From contig NC_135054.1 in the NCBI RefSeq assembly GCF_051014685.1, forward strand, positions 10,234,001-10,298,000: a stretch of 64,000 bases of DNA, written 5' to 3'. Below are positions 39,773-51,877 of this stretch, piece by piece. The position numbers and the translations under genes were made by a program. The DNA comes from Ptiloglossa arizonensis. Its lineage: Eukaryota; Arthropoda; Insecta; Hymenoptera; Colletidae. The notes beneath the pieces are model-generated. The model was not told where the DNA came from and did not search any database. It saw nothing but the letters and a program-made list of their open reading frames with translations. Position 1 is the first letter of the stretch; each line of letters opens with the position of its first letter.

Positions 39773-39991
39773 TTGTGTCGTTCAAGTATTTTATCGGCTT
39801 GTACCTGCAGTAGTTTGCTTGATAAATTTCGAAAGGGAAGTTTTAATTTGAAAGATGAGCCACGAGCCGAAGATGCAGTCAAGATGCTCGAAAACACAAT
39901 TCGTAATCTGGTGAATGAAAGGCTAAATTTTCCTCGATACTATTTAAAATACCGGATAGAAAAAATTATACATCAAATTATAAAATCGTGA
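39773..39991 (+). pseudogene. Mariner transposase N-terminal (HTH) relic
   Basis: A 72-codon frame contains ACTCSSLLDKFRKGSF followed by NLKDEPRAEDAVKML and NERLNF. This matches the mariner transposase N-terminal DNA-binding region, whose usual form is R-T-C-Q-x-W-F-x-K-F-R-x-G-D-F-x-L-x-D-E-P-R-S-G-R-P, then a second helix-turn-helix ending in E-R-L-N. Here the W-F pair is changed and the S-G-R-P linker is missing. The frame stops at 39989-39991, before any catalytic domain; a full mariner transposase is roughly 340 residues. No terminal inverted repeats were identified around it. It is a dead remnant unrelated to the host gene. Confidence 0.72.
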
Positions 39992-40174
39992 AAAAACAGT
40001 GTTTTGGCGATTTCTAAAAATTGGATCGATAATAATTCAGAGTCCGAATTATTGTCAGAGATACACCGATAGAGATTCACAGCTTGAACGACAAATAATA
40101 ATATTCGAAGGAACTGGTAACGATTTATAGCTCAGATCTTTTAGAAGTTGTTTGTCTTTTAAATTAAAAGAAAA

Positions 40175-40290
40175 GCAATTATTCTACACGACTGGAGTAA
40201 ATAGTAGGTTAATGTGATAAAGATTAAAGTATCTAATATAATTTGTTTTGGAACATCTGCAGAAGTGTTAGAACGTATTATTAAAGTAGC
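40175..40290. repeat. Diverged dispersed repeat, copy A
   Basis: The stretch with ttctacacgactgg, taatataatttgttttgga and cagaagtgttagaac aligns in order with copy B at 41139-41250. Identity is moderate with small gaps. Length and AT-rich content suggest an old noncoding transposon fragment or a local duplication. Confidence 0.5.
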
Positions 40291-41138
40291 ATTCTTGAAA
40301 CCAATCCACGTAAAACTTTTCATCGATTTTTGAAGCTGGAACGAGTGTGACAGGGCGATGTAGGTTTTAAAGTGCACGTTTTCCTTCTCGGTATTTTTCG
40401 AGGTGAAACTTTATTGTAAAATCAAATTGCGTAAAAATCGCTTTGCGCATCGTACCGTTGCAATTAACTCGCCAAGAAGCAAGTTCCTTACTTCGAGATA
40501 TATATGCGCTACCGTTCAGGAAGAGTTAAATCGTTAACAGCGTGACTCCTTGTAATTAGTAGCAGAAGCAATTTCCCTTTGCTGCTTTTAATAAAATCCT
40601 GGGGATAATGGCTTGGTAATGAACAATGTCTCCTTTATAATGAAAATGTTGTTCCGATGGTTGAAGCGTGCAGTGTCGCGTTAATAAAATATTAAATGAA
40701 AAATAACGAAACAACGCAATGGAGTGTTCGCAATATTTATGCATCCAATAGGTGAAACTGATGTCAGCCGATACAGGGATTTTTTTCACTATGCGTGTCC
40801 TCTGTTTTTTCACATTCATATTTGCTTTCATTACGTAGGAGTATTTTAGCACAGGTGCACGCGTTTGTGTTTATCCTTTCCGTTCTGAAATATCATATTC
40901 AAGCGATTCAGGTTTAAAATTTCAACGGCTCTGCAGCGTGAAATTTTATGAAACTTTGCTTTTAACTACCTGTCTATCGTGTAAATCCGAACATTCCACT
41001 TTTGTCGGGCGCTCACAATTTTTGCAAACTTTTACGTTGTATTCCATTTGATGTAGCGGCCGGTGGGAAAATAATTGGTGCCTTCGATGCAATTCGAAAT
41101 AGTATTATTTATTTAAGAGCGTATCAAAAAGGGAACGA

Positions 41139-41250
41139 TTGTTCTACGCGCCGGTAATAAACAGCGGATTGGAATCGTAACGAAAAATAAAATATCCGAT
41201 ACAATTTGTTTTGGATCGTTCCCAGAAGCGTAGACACGAATGATTAACAA
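41139..41250. repeat. Diverged dispersed repeat, copy B
   Basis: The stretch with ttctacgcgccgg, cgatacaatttgttttgga and cagaagcgtagacac is collinear with copy A, about 960 bp upstream and in the same orientation. Confidence 0.5.
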
Positions 41251-41299
41251 AATATTCCGAAAATCGAGCCAAGCGAAAAAGGTACCTAACATGAATTTC

Positions 41300-44000
41300 T
41301 AGATTCAAACTATTAACGCTGGGTTAGCATCGAGTTCTCAGAAAAATCCAAAAATTCTTGAAAGCTGCATCTTTATTTTATTTATTCCGCGCACGAGCTT
41401 TCTACGAATTCTTAATAATATTCTTTTATCGTTCTACCATCCGAGAGAAATTTGACCGCATCCCACTTTTCACTGTAAGACGTCGTCCGTCGATTAAAAG
41501 CAAACGTGATGATTCCCACGTGAAAGTTTGATCGCCCCTCGAAAGAACGTAAGAACATCGTTCAAGTGTACGGTTTATTAATCATCCGCGGGGAAATAAA
41601 GTATTATCTCGGCTCTCTGTTAAGAAAGTCTGGAAAACAATGGGTCATTGTAACCATCGACGATTCCCATCGCTGGCTGGTCCCCCATGGACGAGCAGTT
41701 AAAGACGAAACGCGGACGATATCGGAACTTTACATGCGGAACAATGACCTGAACATCGTGAATGCATCCCAGTGGTATACGCCCTAAGCGCATACAGGAT
41801 CGTTTCCTGTACACGGTGCAAGAAAGACCCCGGGATGTTCCGTCATTGTCTCCTTAAAGGATCCAGCGTAAAGCCGGGCAGAGGTCGTTAAGAATGAAAT
41901 TCTCCGGCTTATCACCAACGGGAAAAGGGGAATTTAACTAATTAACTGAGGAAAGGACAGGACTCCCGGGATATTTCGGTGTATTTAACGAGAAAATGCA
42001 CGGCCGTAATGACGTTTCTGAGAACGCGTTCCTCCCGGTTCTCTCGTGTCTGGTACATGCCTCCACCTCAAGACCGAGGGAAAAGACGGAAGAATTATAT
42101 CCGAAACTCCCGGTGATCATTTTAATGGCGTTCGCTGGTTAATTGAACCGTGGAAGCTTATTCTCAATGTTGGGTTCATCGAAGTTAATCCCGTTCTTGT
42201 GTTCGATCGTCTTGGAAAATTCAGAGGGCCGGTGGAATTATTTCCACAACGGTGGGAGGGAGTTAAATATCGAGGCTAGTAACGCGAATGGTACTGTAGA
42301 TACTGCAAGATATCGTTTGGTATCGAACCGATACATATTCGATGTTTCCACGAAAGTATCGAAAGTAAAGACATTTCTGTATTTATTTTACGAAAAAACC
42401 TGTACTCTCACGACGGAGTAATTTTACTTAATTAGGTACAGTATTATAAGATTCGTAACAGACGAGGAAAATAATAATGGAAAGGAAATTTTGTGTACGA
42501 GTGTAATTGAAAATTATATCGCGTAAACTTACATTTAACTATAAAAAGTCAAATAGTGAATTAACCTTTTAGTTTCGGCAAAATGTTGAACAATTGATTG
42601 AGAACACGGTACGTACTATGTAAATACCTACACGAAAATTTTTATGCACAGTGTTTACAAATCGTGGAAAAAATACAAATATTGCTCGTTCGAATAAATC
42701 CGTTATATATACGGGATGTCCCGTTTAAGTTGGGATTGTAAAAGATCTCGAAGACACGTGATTTTAAAATAACAAACCGACACGTGTCCTTTAGGGTTTC
42801 GAGTGGGTCGTCAAATGGCATTACTAGTTCTTTAATACGTTTAATCATATTCCATCTAAAGAAATGCAGAACTTTTATTTGAAACGTTTAATATTTATTA
42901 AAGTATGTAGATAAACATCTTTTAAAATTTACGCTGATACCACATCTGGTAGACTTACAACATCAAATATTATTAGTAGCTTAAGATTCGGAGTGTTTCG
43001 ATATTTCTCTCTGTTAAGTGTAATAGAGATAAACGTAGCTACTACGATTGTGTTTACAAAAGTATCCGACAATGTGCTATCAAAACAGGTTAAGTTTCTG
43101 ACTGAATTCTTAGTCATAATCTAGGAGATACTTTATCGTCGGTTACTGTATCGTCGAGCGCTCTGTAATTACGAAAAGTGTGAAATTTTCATTAAAAACG
43201 CGACATTTTTGTGTACAAGGATTCACCGGACGGATCGCGTTCTTCGATTTCGCCGTATAGAAAATTCCGCAATCCACGGTAGATCGTCAGAAATGAATTC
43301 CATCGATTCGTCGTTCGCGGTAACTTCACAATCCGGTCTTACAAGTAAGTCTTCGAATTAAAGGAGCTCGATCAATTGACAAGCATTCGCTCGAGGAGCG
43401 GAGAGACATTACTTGTCGCGGGCCAGAAATCGTGCAGGTGACTCGTGGATTCTTCCCAGTGTCCTCGATATTCCGATAAAATCACAGGGTGCATTCGCAG
43501 CCCGCAACTCGAAAACCATTTCACCGTACCCCGTTGTGAACCACCCGCGTGGATGGAACTCGACTTACATCGCGATGCGTCGTTTTCGAAAGCGTTCCTT
43601 ATCTCGAAAGTACAAGCCATCTGCGAGTGTTAACGCGGCATTGACGAGGGGCGCTGGTTCTGCTCACGTATCGAAAGGTTAAAGCGAAACGGGGGTACGA
43701 TTCCGTTGAAGCTGGTAATACCGCGGTATCGTCAGACGTGAATTAGGGGAATTTTATTTTTCTTGCACTTCGATGAAGCTGTAAAACCGCGCGGCCCCTC
43801 ATTCAGATCTACTTTCCGAAAGCAGGAACATTACCTACAGAAGTACTATAAAACGTACGTCTACAGTGACGTTTATGAGAATCGAGGTTTTATACCCTTT
43901 TTATATGCCGCTTTTTCTTCACGAACAGATGTTCGTCGAGTCTCTCGCGCGCATTTAGGTTGTTCGCGAACAATTCTTATCGTTCGCTGGGTCCCCCTTT
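41300..44000. other. Mixed intronic DNA with GC-richer blocks at 41460-42300 and 43200-44000
   Basis: No exon or RNA gene is supported. Sense and antisense frames at 43372-43682 overlap and look compositional. Confidence 0.45.
42711..42734 (+). repeat. GGGTGTCCC-type transposon-terminus motif, copy 1
   Basis: The segment acgggatgtcccgtttaagt followed by tggg resembles a terminal motif I associate with insect DNA transposons (cagggtgttccatttaactt). Related motifs occur at 44143 and 45144 in the same orientation and at 47810 inverted. No flanking duplication was established. Confidence 0.4.
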
Positions 44001-44142
44001 AATGAGAAAGACGACGCTGCGAAATTGAATCGAACGATTCCTGCGATTCGTTGAGAGAGAATCGATTTTGAACGAAGCTTCGACCATCGAATATGAAATT
44101 ATTTGTTAAACATCACCGAAAGTCCAATCACTTTCTGCCGTT

Positions 44143-44170
44143 AACGGGTGTCCCGCGTGACAAACTTGGA
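44143..44170 (+). repeat. GGGTGTCCC-type transposon-terminus motif, copy 2
   Basis: The segment acgggtgtcccgcgtgacaa followed by acttgg shares the ACGGGTGTCCCG core with the motif at 42711. The sequence that follows is AT-rich with no transposase-like frame. Confidence 0.35.
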
Positions 44171-45143
44171 CACTTTGAAGTAAATATTTGAGCACAGATT
44201 TATTTTTCGGCAAACATTTCAACGATGATTACTCGAATAAATTTCGTTTAAAGTTACGCGTCAAGTTGAGACTACTTCGAATCGACTTTCTGCAAGTTGT
44301 TAACGATTAATGGATTGCGGATTTTGTGTATTTATAGCGCGTGTGTATACATACGTACACTTACGTAAAATGAATTACTAATATCGTTATATTATTCTAC
44401 GAAATATATTCTACGTATGTTTTTCCTATTAGCGTACGACAGATGTACATCGAATCCGCTAGCGATAAATAATTATCAATTGATGAAGGAATTATTTTTC
44501 ATAAACTCTGACTGAAATGGATTTTAATCAGGTCTGATTACTCTGATCACGTTCTAACGTGAAATGTCATTTGTTTGCTTCAACGCAATTATTTTCTTTA
44601 TACGTATATTTACCAAACTATCGCGATCAGCTTTGTCACTTTTAATCCCGTAAAAAGATTCCTTCCGAAATTAAATTTTCTCCATAATTAAATACTATAT
44701 CGGTAACATTTATGTTATCCGGTAAAAGCAGTGTCATAAACCTGTCGACCGCAAAGAGTTAACGCATATATTTTTCATTTGCCCGTTTAACGACGTTGAA
44801 AGCATAATATTCGCGTATTGTTGTTTACCGTGGTTTATTCTCTTAATGTATCGGTACTTCGAACCGTTTTCATTGATGACGAAACATTATCGACGACTGT
44901 TTTTCGTCGTATTGAACCGTCGCCCGAATACTACGTGTAAAATGGTCGGTGATGTTATTAAATTGGAACGACTGTAGGCACATTAGTATGCGTTTGTTAA
45001 CAGCTGTGTATAAAAACGAATGATATTGACAGGGAACGGTATAAATCTGAATATAGTCGAATGGGATTTGTTTTCATATCTGTTCATTCTTAACGCTTGT
45101 CTGTCAACGTTATCCGTTCGCATATGAAACTTTTATCGAACAT

Positions 45144-45170
45144 ACAAGGTGTCTCGCGAAGTATTCGACA
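45144..45170 (+). repeat. GGGTGTCCC-type motif, diverged copy 3
   Basis: The segment acaaggtgtctcgcgaagta is a looser match (AAGGTGTCTCG) to the terminus motif at 42711 and 44143. On its own it would not be called; it is listed because of its neighbours. Confidence 0.2.
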
Positions 45171-47309
45171 GATTTCGAAACCTCCTCTTTCGTTGAACTC
45201 ACTCTCGCCGATTTTCGAGTCTATTGCTCGAAGTAATAAATTTATTCGCGTCTAAGGTATTCTAGAAACACCGAGACGACAGTAGAGAAATATTTACAAT
45301 AAATGCAGAAATACGTTCAGCAACTAGAGAGTGTCCTTTCCATCTCTGATATTTGAGGCATTATTCCGATTTGTTCAGAAGCAGCTTTAACCAATTTTAA
45401 GAAGTGTATTTTGTTTGTAAAGAATCCTCTCAAGACGGATCGAGAGGGGTCCATCGATCTTGGGTAATGTTTACTTTTTATCGTCCAATTTTAAGTGACC
45501 CCTTTATAGCTTTTTTATCGCGCAAATCGAGCCTTTCAGAGCCTACGTGTCTGGCTCGTCCTGAGTGAACTTTTATAAAGATTCTCCTGCTACGGAATAT
45601 TTCAAAGCAAAATCATCTTCTTTGACTCGGACGAGAAAAAGGAACTTACTTTTCATTTTGTTAGAGTACACTGTCATTTTAAAAGAAAACAAATTCTTTA
45701 CAATGTACTCGGAATTGAACACGGAGAAATTCGTTTCTCCACAAAGTGTGTCGTTTGTTTCGTTAGAAAGAAACGATCGATCGAATTATTAAAATTGGAC
45801 ACGGCAATGCGAAACTCTCGTTTATTTCTTTTTTTTCTTCTACTTGTAGCGTGTTTCGTTTCCTGTATTATTTCAAAAAAACCTGATGCAAGACACACCG
45901 TACGTTGCACCGGATATAGAATTTTTGAAAACCGTGCATCTGTTCGACTTTATCCACTTTTTCATATATCAAACGTCGAAGTACGCAGCTCGAATAAAAA
46001 TCCACTGTACTCTACGACTTGCGTGTTTGCTTTACTTATACGCTCGAAACATTTTTTCGTGCGTTATCTTGAATAGTTATTTCATTGAGAACAAAAAAAT
46101 GATATTTATCGATACGTTCCGTTAATTGAATAGATTTCGCACAAATATCAATAGACACTTCAAATATAAATATTATGCACCACATATAAGTAATGTAAAA
46201 TTTGTCTATCAAAATATTCACAGCTCCATGAAAACTAACCAATTAAAAAATCAGGTATATATATTTCACGGTAACGTCATTTAACCTAATTAGTTTAAAG
46301 CAATGCTTCTATCGAAGTATTTCTATAAAATAATTTTTCCTCTTTTTTCTCTATCGATTATTCTTTATTTCACTTTTATTATATTTTCTCCTGCGATTGT
46401 CGCGCACCAGTATCTACTGAACGCATTCTTATCAATATTATTAATCAAAATACAAAATTTTCCACGTTACGCCCTTTCTAAGACGCGCAAACTATTTTCA
46501 TTCGCGAACGCTCATTGCGAGCGATACACCGTTCAAATAAATTATTCCTCCTCTCTGTACAATTGTATACTTCCCGCAATTAATGCCACGGGGTAACTTG
46601 TATTCAACTTGCCTCCAGCAGGCGTGCGGAGGCAGTGTTCGCGAATTATGTAGAAATTCTGGTTAACTCGATCGAACGAACGTCCCGGTTACGAGTACGC
46701 CGTTTAAAAAAGTCCGAACGAGGACGTCGGAATAAATTTCAAATTTCTGGAACATCGGAAGAACATCAGCATCAACAAAGAAATCATAAATCTCTGGGAG
46801 CGTAATCTGGCAATCGAAGTTTTCTAATCATCCACGCGCGAGACATCCCCGTAGTAGTTTATATCGGGACGATATTCGAGGTGTTGCGAGTTGGCAGCCG
46901 CATGAAATACGACTTCTTCGACCCGAGCCATCGACTTCCTGAAACTGAAGAATTCCACCGCGAGTTTCCGATGCATTCCGTGGGCGTATTTTTGCGTGCC
47001 AATATTCGCGATACGTTTCTGTTTGATTGGATAACATTTGGCGCGGCGATGCATTTATTACAAGCGGCAACTTCACGCGTGCTACGGAACACGACATCCG
47101 TGGATACGTCGAAATCACGTATGTACGGGGTGTACAAATTTAAATCGACGGAACGAAACGTCCCGCAGACGACTGATTTATAGAAATGGCTGGAACACGT
47201 TTCTCACGATTACGACAGTACTGGTTTTCAATGCGTGGCCGTTTTCAAGCGTGTTCCTAGGTCAATTTATTTCTTTTTATATTACTTTTATATTAATTCT
47301 CCTTTTAAT

Positions 47310-47326
47310 GCGGAATATTATTCCGC
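47310..47326. repeat. 17-bp near-perfect palindrome (8-bp arms)
   Basis: GCGGAATA, one T, then TATTCCGC. It is small and could be chance in this AT-rich context. Confidence 0.6.
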
Positions 47327-47809
47327 GTAACAATATGTATAACAACCGAAATATCGTTTTGTGAAACTTTTATCATTTGAGATACTTGAGGAAATATTTC
47401 CAAAATTGTTACGGTATTACATTCAGTTTTTGCATACGTTACATTAGTATGTTATTGCATCGATGATAGTGCAACGTAATTTTTTGACAGAAGAACGTAA
47501 TAATAAATGTTCAAAATGGTGATCTTCACCTGTCGAACACTTATCAGTGGAGATAATAAACGGTCGATGGACGTATAATAAAGTTTCTCTTCTGATACTT
47601 CGATGGAAAATTGTGATTCACCGTTTCATATTTTCTGGTGTGGTAAATGGGTCGTGGTATATCTTTTCTTGGATGTAATTCCATAAAAAATGACCTTGGA
47701 AACGAACGTGCATTAAAAATCTAATAATGCCACCCGAATCCCCTTTCAAAATCACGAAAGACCTGTTCATCCTTTTTTTAAAATTATTTTTCCACGAGAT
47801 ATTTCGTTA

Positions 47810-47838
47810 TACCAAGTTAAATGGAATACCCTGTATAA
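47810..47838 (-). repeat. Inverted copy of the terminus motif
   Basis: On the - strand the segment reads tacagggtattccatttaac followed by ttggta, the closest of the four to the usual insect element end. It is inverted relative to the copies at 42711 and 44143, so it could be the opposite end of a decayed element 3.7 or 5.1 kb long. The interval holds no recognisable transposase. Confidence 0.4.
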
Positions 47839-48643
47839 GGGTGTTACCCAAGCCACGGATGAAACTGGGACGTCGTACCTTCTTCGTACAAATTTTTGAA
47901 TTTATCGTTGACAAGGAATCCGCGAAGCAGGCAATGGTTTCGGTGTCTCGCATGCTTTGTCGTTTTAAATAAAAGTCGCACCATCTGCAAACGGCTTGGA
48001 ATATACTATTATTAATACTGAACGTGGTTATTATGCATAAGTGAAAGCGTATACGTGAATACACAGACTGGGTCGTTCAAATGCGAATTTATGGGTATTT
48101 ATAGTCGTACGAAAAAAAAATCCTTAGGATAAAGTTAATTCTATTCTGTACAAGAACACGGGGGAAAAAATATACGATTCCATTTGGAAAAATATCCCTT
48201 GCCCTTAGAATTTAACGAGAAAGAGGGAATATTTTTAATTCGACGTTCGTTCGAGTAACACGAACTTTGCCAGAGAGCATCTAAAAATTCGCGGGGCAGT
48301 TTTATTTTATCCTGTCGCAATTAGAATAATTAAAACGTGTGTGAACATAGGTCGGCTCAGCGCTTCGTTTTCTAAATTACCGATGTTGAAATATCTACGT
48401 CGGTGTAATTATTCGAGCATCTAACTAAACTATCGACTATGGGAAAATTCCACGCCCGTATAATTTGATTTAACTTTTTGACCATGCGGTCGCGCTTCCG
48501 TTTGGTTATACGATAAATCGTTAATTAACGGAAATTGAATCCGTATTGTACGTAAAATACACGTTTGCAATTTAAATACGTATCTTCGAAGCATCTGGAA
48601 GCACGGTTTAACGCGACTTGTTAAAGTTCTTTATTTTTTCAAG

Positions 48644-48732
48644 CGTTCAGGCTCTTTGTTTAACGAAGAAAGAATCCCGAAGACTCGCAGCGAAACGTTT
48701 GATCTTACTGTCGACACGACGAACGAATCTAG
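48644..48732 (+). CDS. Candidate 89-bp exon with strong splice sites
   Basis: The acceptor is ttctttattttttcaag (AG 48642-48643) and the donor gtgagt begins at 48733. In phase 0 it reads RSGSLFNEERIPKTRSETF then DLTVDTTNES and ends with two nucleotides of a split codon. A second frame is also open, which weakens the coding argument. The phase-0 reading continues directly from the phase-0 end of the 38689-38781 candidate. No family is recognised. A noncoding exon or a chance pairing of splice-like sites are the alternatives. Confidence 0.35.
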
Positions 48733-49034
48733 GTGAGTTTCTACTTGCGAGGCAGTTAATGGATTCCATATAGCGTGAATCCCGCGAGATTGTTCTTCAG
48801 TGATGAAAAACTGCGCTCGTTTTTACCGCGTATATTCGGATCCGTGTAACGAAGACACATATTTTCGGTGCTTTCCGGCCAATTTAATCCCTTTGCGGAA
48901 TGTCGAATGAAGATTAACCACCTCTTTTAAATGCATACGTTGTTTTGTATTCAAAGCAACGACGACGCGAATGGACCGTACAGTTTCAAAGAAGATTATC
49001 AACTCGAATTGGCGCGCACTGGTAACTTCTCCCC

Positions 49035-49660
49035 GCTCGGTCTAGCTTCATTTAATAACGCACTTACGTCGTACTTAGAGGATGATAAGGGCTGCTTTCC
49101 GGACTAATGTTTGAAACGCTGCTTTCGGAGTTGTAGAAGCGAACAAACGTTGATTGTCCCTGTTCCGTTTGACGTTGTATTTACACCGAATTTTACTCCT
49201 CGTTGTCAACTGCATTGCGAAAGTTGCAAGAAGACTTGTTTCGCACAGTGTCTACGAACCATCGATACATCCGTCTCTTTTGGAACGTTGATTATTTTTA
49301 TCGAATAAAAATTGTTTGCAAAATCGTTGCCTGTCTCCGCTCTCGGTCCAGCTTCGTTTAATAACGCACTTACGTCGTACTTAGAGGATGATAAGGGCTG
49401 CTTTCCGGACTAATGTTTGAAACGCTGCTTTCGGAGTTGTAGAAACGAACAAACGTTGATTGTTCCTGTTCCGTTTGACGTTGTATTTACAACGAATTTT
49501 ACTCCTTGTTGTCAACTGCATTGCGAAAGTTGCAACAAGACTTGTTTCGCATAGTATCGATGTGCAGATGGATTTATGAACCATCGATACATCCGTCTCT
49601 TTTGGGACGTTGATTATTTTTATCGAATAAAAATTGTTTGCAAAATCGTTGCCTGTCTCG
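49035..49660. repeat. Tandem duplication, 306-bp unit, two copies
   Basis: The block gatgataagggctgctttcc recurs at 49081 and 49387, and the flanks stay collinear for the whole unit at about 95% identity by eye. The second copy has an insertion of roughly 16 bases before accatcgatacatccg (atcgatgtgcagatgg region). Copy 1 ends and copy 2 begins near ttgcctgtctc. Frames through it contain stops in both copies. Confidence 0.92.
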
Positions 49661-49950
49661 ATGTTTGCTGTCGGTTTACGATCGATCGGCTTTTCTTGCG
49701 TAACATCGCACGCTTTGCGTAAGATTAACTATCGTCGAAACAACGGTTTTCGCTTGACAGGATAAGGAAAATAGTAATCGATACTGTAAGTAATTTAACA
49801 AATTTTACAAATGTAATTCCAGTTTATTTCAACGGTTTAGTTACGGTGAGAAATCTACATATATCCTACAAATTTGTAATATTGTTCAGAAGACGAAAGT
49901 TACGATTATTCTGCAAATATTAAATTGCTCGACGATCCAACTTGAAACTA

Positions 49951-50073
49951 TTGGGTTCGAAAAGTCATTTCGTTTTCCAAAATGGAGAATATATAATTGA
50001 ATAAAACGTTTATAAAAAAATCGTCTTTCATTTTCACTAAAAAAAAAACGAAATGACTTTCCAAACAACCTAA
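49951..50073. mobile_element. Mariner-type MITE, 123 bp, second copy of the same family
   Basis: The left end is TTGGGTTCGAAAAGTCATTT and the reverse complement of the right end is TTAGGTTGTTTGGAAAGTCA, both continuing TTTCGTTTT. TA dinucleotides flank it at 49949-49950 and 50074-50075. Its interior (aatggagaatatataattga) matches the reverse complement of the interior of the 3910-4040 copy (aatggagaatgtgtaattta), so the two are in opposite orientation. No coding capacity remains. Mobility would have depended on a mariner transposase supplied in trans. Confidence 0.82.
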
Positions 50074-50279
50074 TAGTTTGCCAAATAATAAAATGTTACG
50101 TTTGAATTGGACGTTAAATAGATAGTTAAAATAATAATAAATCGCCTCGAGATGTAAATATAAAAAGAAGAAACAAATACGAAATCCATAATTCCAACCT
50201 GTCGATAGATCGTATTTTATACTCTAACTTGATTTGCATTTACTAAACCTAAATATCAAGAATTCAATGACTCGTGAAC

Positions 50280-51009
50280 TTGCGTGCATCGTATGGTACA
50301 CGAACGAACTTACGTTTGCATCTCGACACGAAAATCGTTCATTTATCGAGGGAAGTCGAAAAGTCCCGGATGTCGTTCGAAAATGCGAAGTGGCCATAGT
50401 AAATCGTCGCGGGGGTGGAGGATAGAGGGGAGGGTGTTTGAAATGTTCGGTATACCGATTCGACGTTTCCCGCAGTGCCGGACGAGCTCTTGGATATACA
50501 TTACTTCCGGTCGAAACGATCGTCTCGAACGGTTTCGACGATGGTGGCCACACGAGCGGGGTTAATATTTAAAAGTGGCCACGCAATTTGGCAGGAGCGT
50601 GCCGGCGATTCCTGATTGTCCCGTCGAGATTTCGGTAGGACGATCCCGAAGGAAAGCCACGGCAATGCGGACACGTGATTGGGTGATTGGCCTGGCCAAT
50701 TTCTAAGTCGGGGCACGCCATACAACGCGACTCTAACTCAACAACGAGAACGCTCGGCAGGGCCTGACTGGAATTTTTTCCATGTAATTACATCTACGTA
50801 CACTCGCTCTTTGCTGCCATGACTCAACCGTGCCCCCCACCAAATACCACGTGCCCCCCCGTGCCGTGTCACTGCGACGAAACTAAATCATCCCCGGAAT
50901 GAGCGCACGGTACACCATGTGTGCATTCCCTCGTCTACTCGGGCTGCCTTTTCCTCGATTTTCCTGCCGAATCTGGTGCTCTCGTTTTCTGATTTATTTC
51001 CTCTCCTAG
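50280..51009. other. GC-richer block upstream of the 51010 candidate exon
   Basis: G-rich runs near 50408-50430 and C-rich runs near 50834-50867 occur, but neither completes a four-run G-quadruplex pattern. Possible regulatory block; nothing coding is supported. Confidence 0.4.
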
Positions 51010-51115
51010 CGTTCTGATGCTTGCCTCCCAATTGTTCCGAAAGCTACACCGTCCGCCATGCGCAAGGTGTTTCGTAAAATGTGGGCAGAAGTTCGTGGGT
51101 GAATTCGGCGAATGA
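51010..51115 (+). CDS. Candidate terminal exon in a GC-richer island
   Basis: The acceptor context is excellent: a branch-like ttctgat followed by ttatttcctctcctag, with AG at 51008-51009. If joined to the two-nucleotide end of the 48644-48732 candidate, the frame is Ser then VLMLASQLFRKLHRPP, then CARCFVKCGQKFVGEFGE, stopping at 51113-51115. A second frame (RSDACLPIVPKATPSAMRK and on) is open to a stop at 51100-51102. An AATAAA occurs at 51358-51363, but this hexamer is common in AT-rich DNA. The Cys spacing (C-x2-C-x3-C) is too short to call a domain. Treat as a splice-signal-based guess. Confidence 0.28.
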
Positions 51116-51877
51116 AAATAATAGAAGTTCTCGCGAACGTTCGCTTGGTCGAGATCCGCGCAACGGTGTACACGGGATGTTCGGGAAATAAGCGGCCAGA
51201 CATTGAGTATTTATTCTACTTATCGTAACGATTGTAAAAAAAGAAAGAAAAAAGAGAAACGCTGTACGAACGCAAGTTCACGAATGCTTCGTTACCAGGT
51301 TAACGAAGTTGAGATTCGTATTTCAGTGGATTCGGGCGTTCGGTAATCAGACACTCGAATAAATTATCGAGCGCGTGAAAATTGAACGCCCGTTTAATTC
51401 GGTTCGATTGTTCGACCGTTAGGATGCGATCGTCTTTTGGGATACGATACATTAGGCTGAATACAAGCATCGAGTTCAGATTATAAGTTTATTAGTAATA
51501 CGAAGTGTGAAACAATTCGTGTCTCCGAAAGTCAATGATTTCCTTAAGTTTATTGAATCGTTGAGTAAGCTTTAACAGAAGTAAGAGCAGACGTTAATAA
51601 TGATTAGTGTTTGATGTGATTGTGTTAATGTGTGTAATAAAAATTAAAAAAAATAATATACATATGTTACTATCCCAATTGAGGTACAGAACGAAAACAC
51701 AAATTCAATGAAATTTATTTGGAGAAGCAGTTTATTGTTATAATATCGCGTGATGGAGAATCTTTTATTATGCAGGTTGAAATAAAATTGAAAGTACCTA
51801 AAAGATAGTATATTTGTACCGTAGAGTAGAGGAATGATACAAAAATTTTAATAACAATAGTGTACGTAATTGTAGGC

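Larger units (their letters stand above)
45171..48643. other. Intronic DNA with a GC-richer block at 46600-47200
   Basis: The block is open in four overlapping frames on both strands without splice-site pairing, so no gene is called. The inverted terminus motif lies at 47810. Confidence 0.45.
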
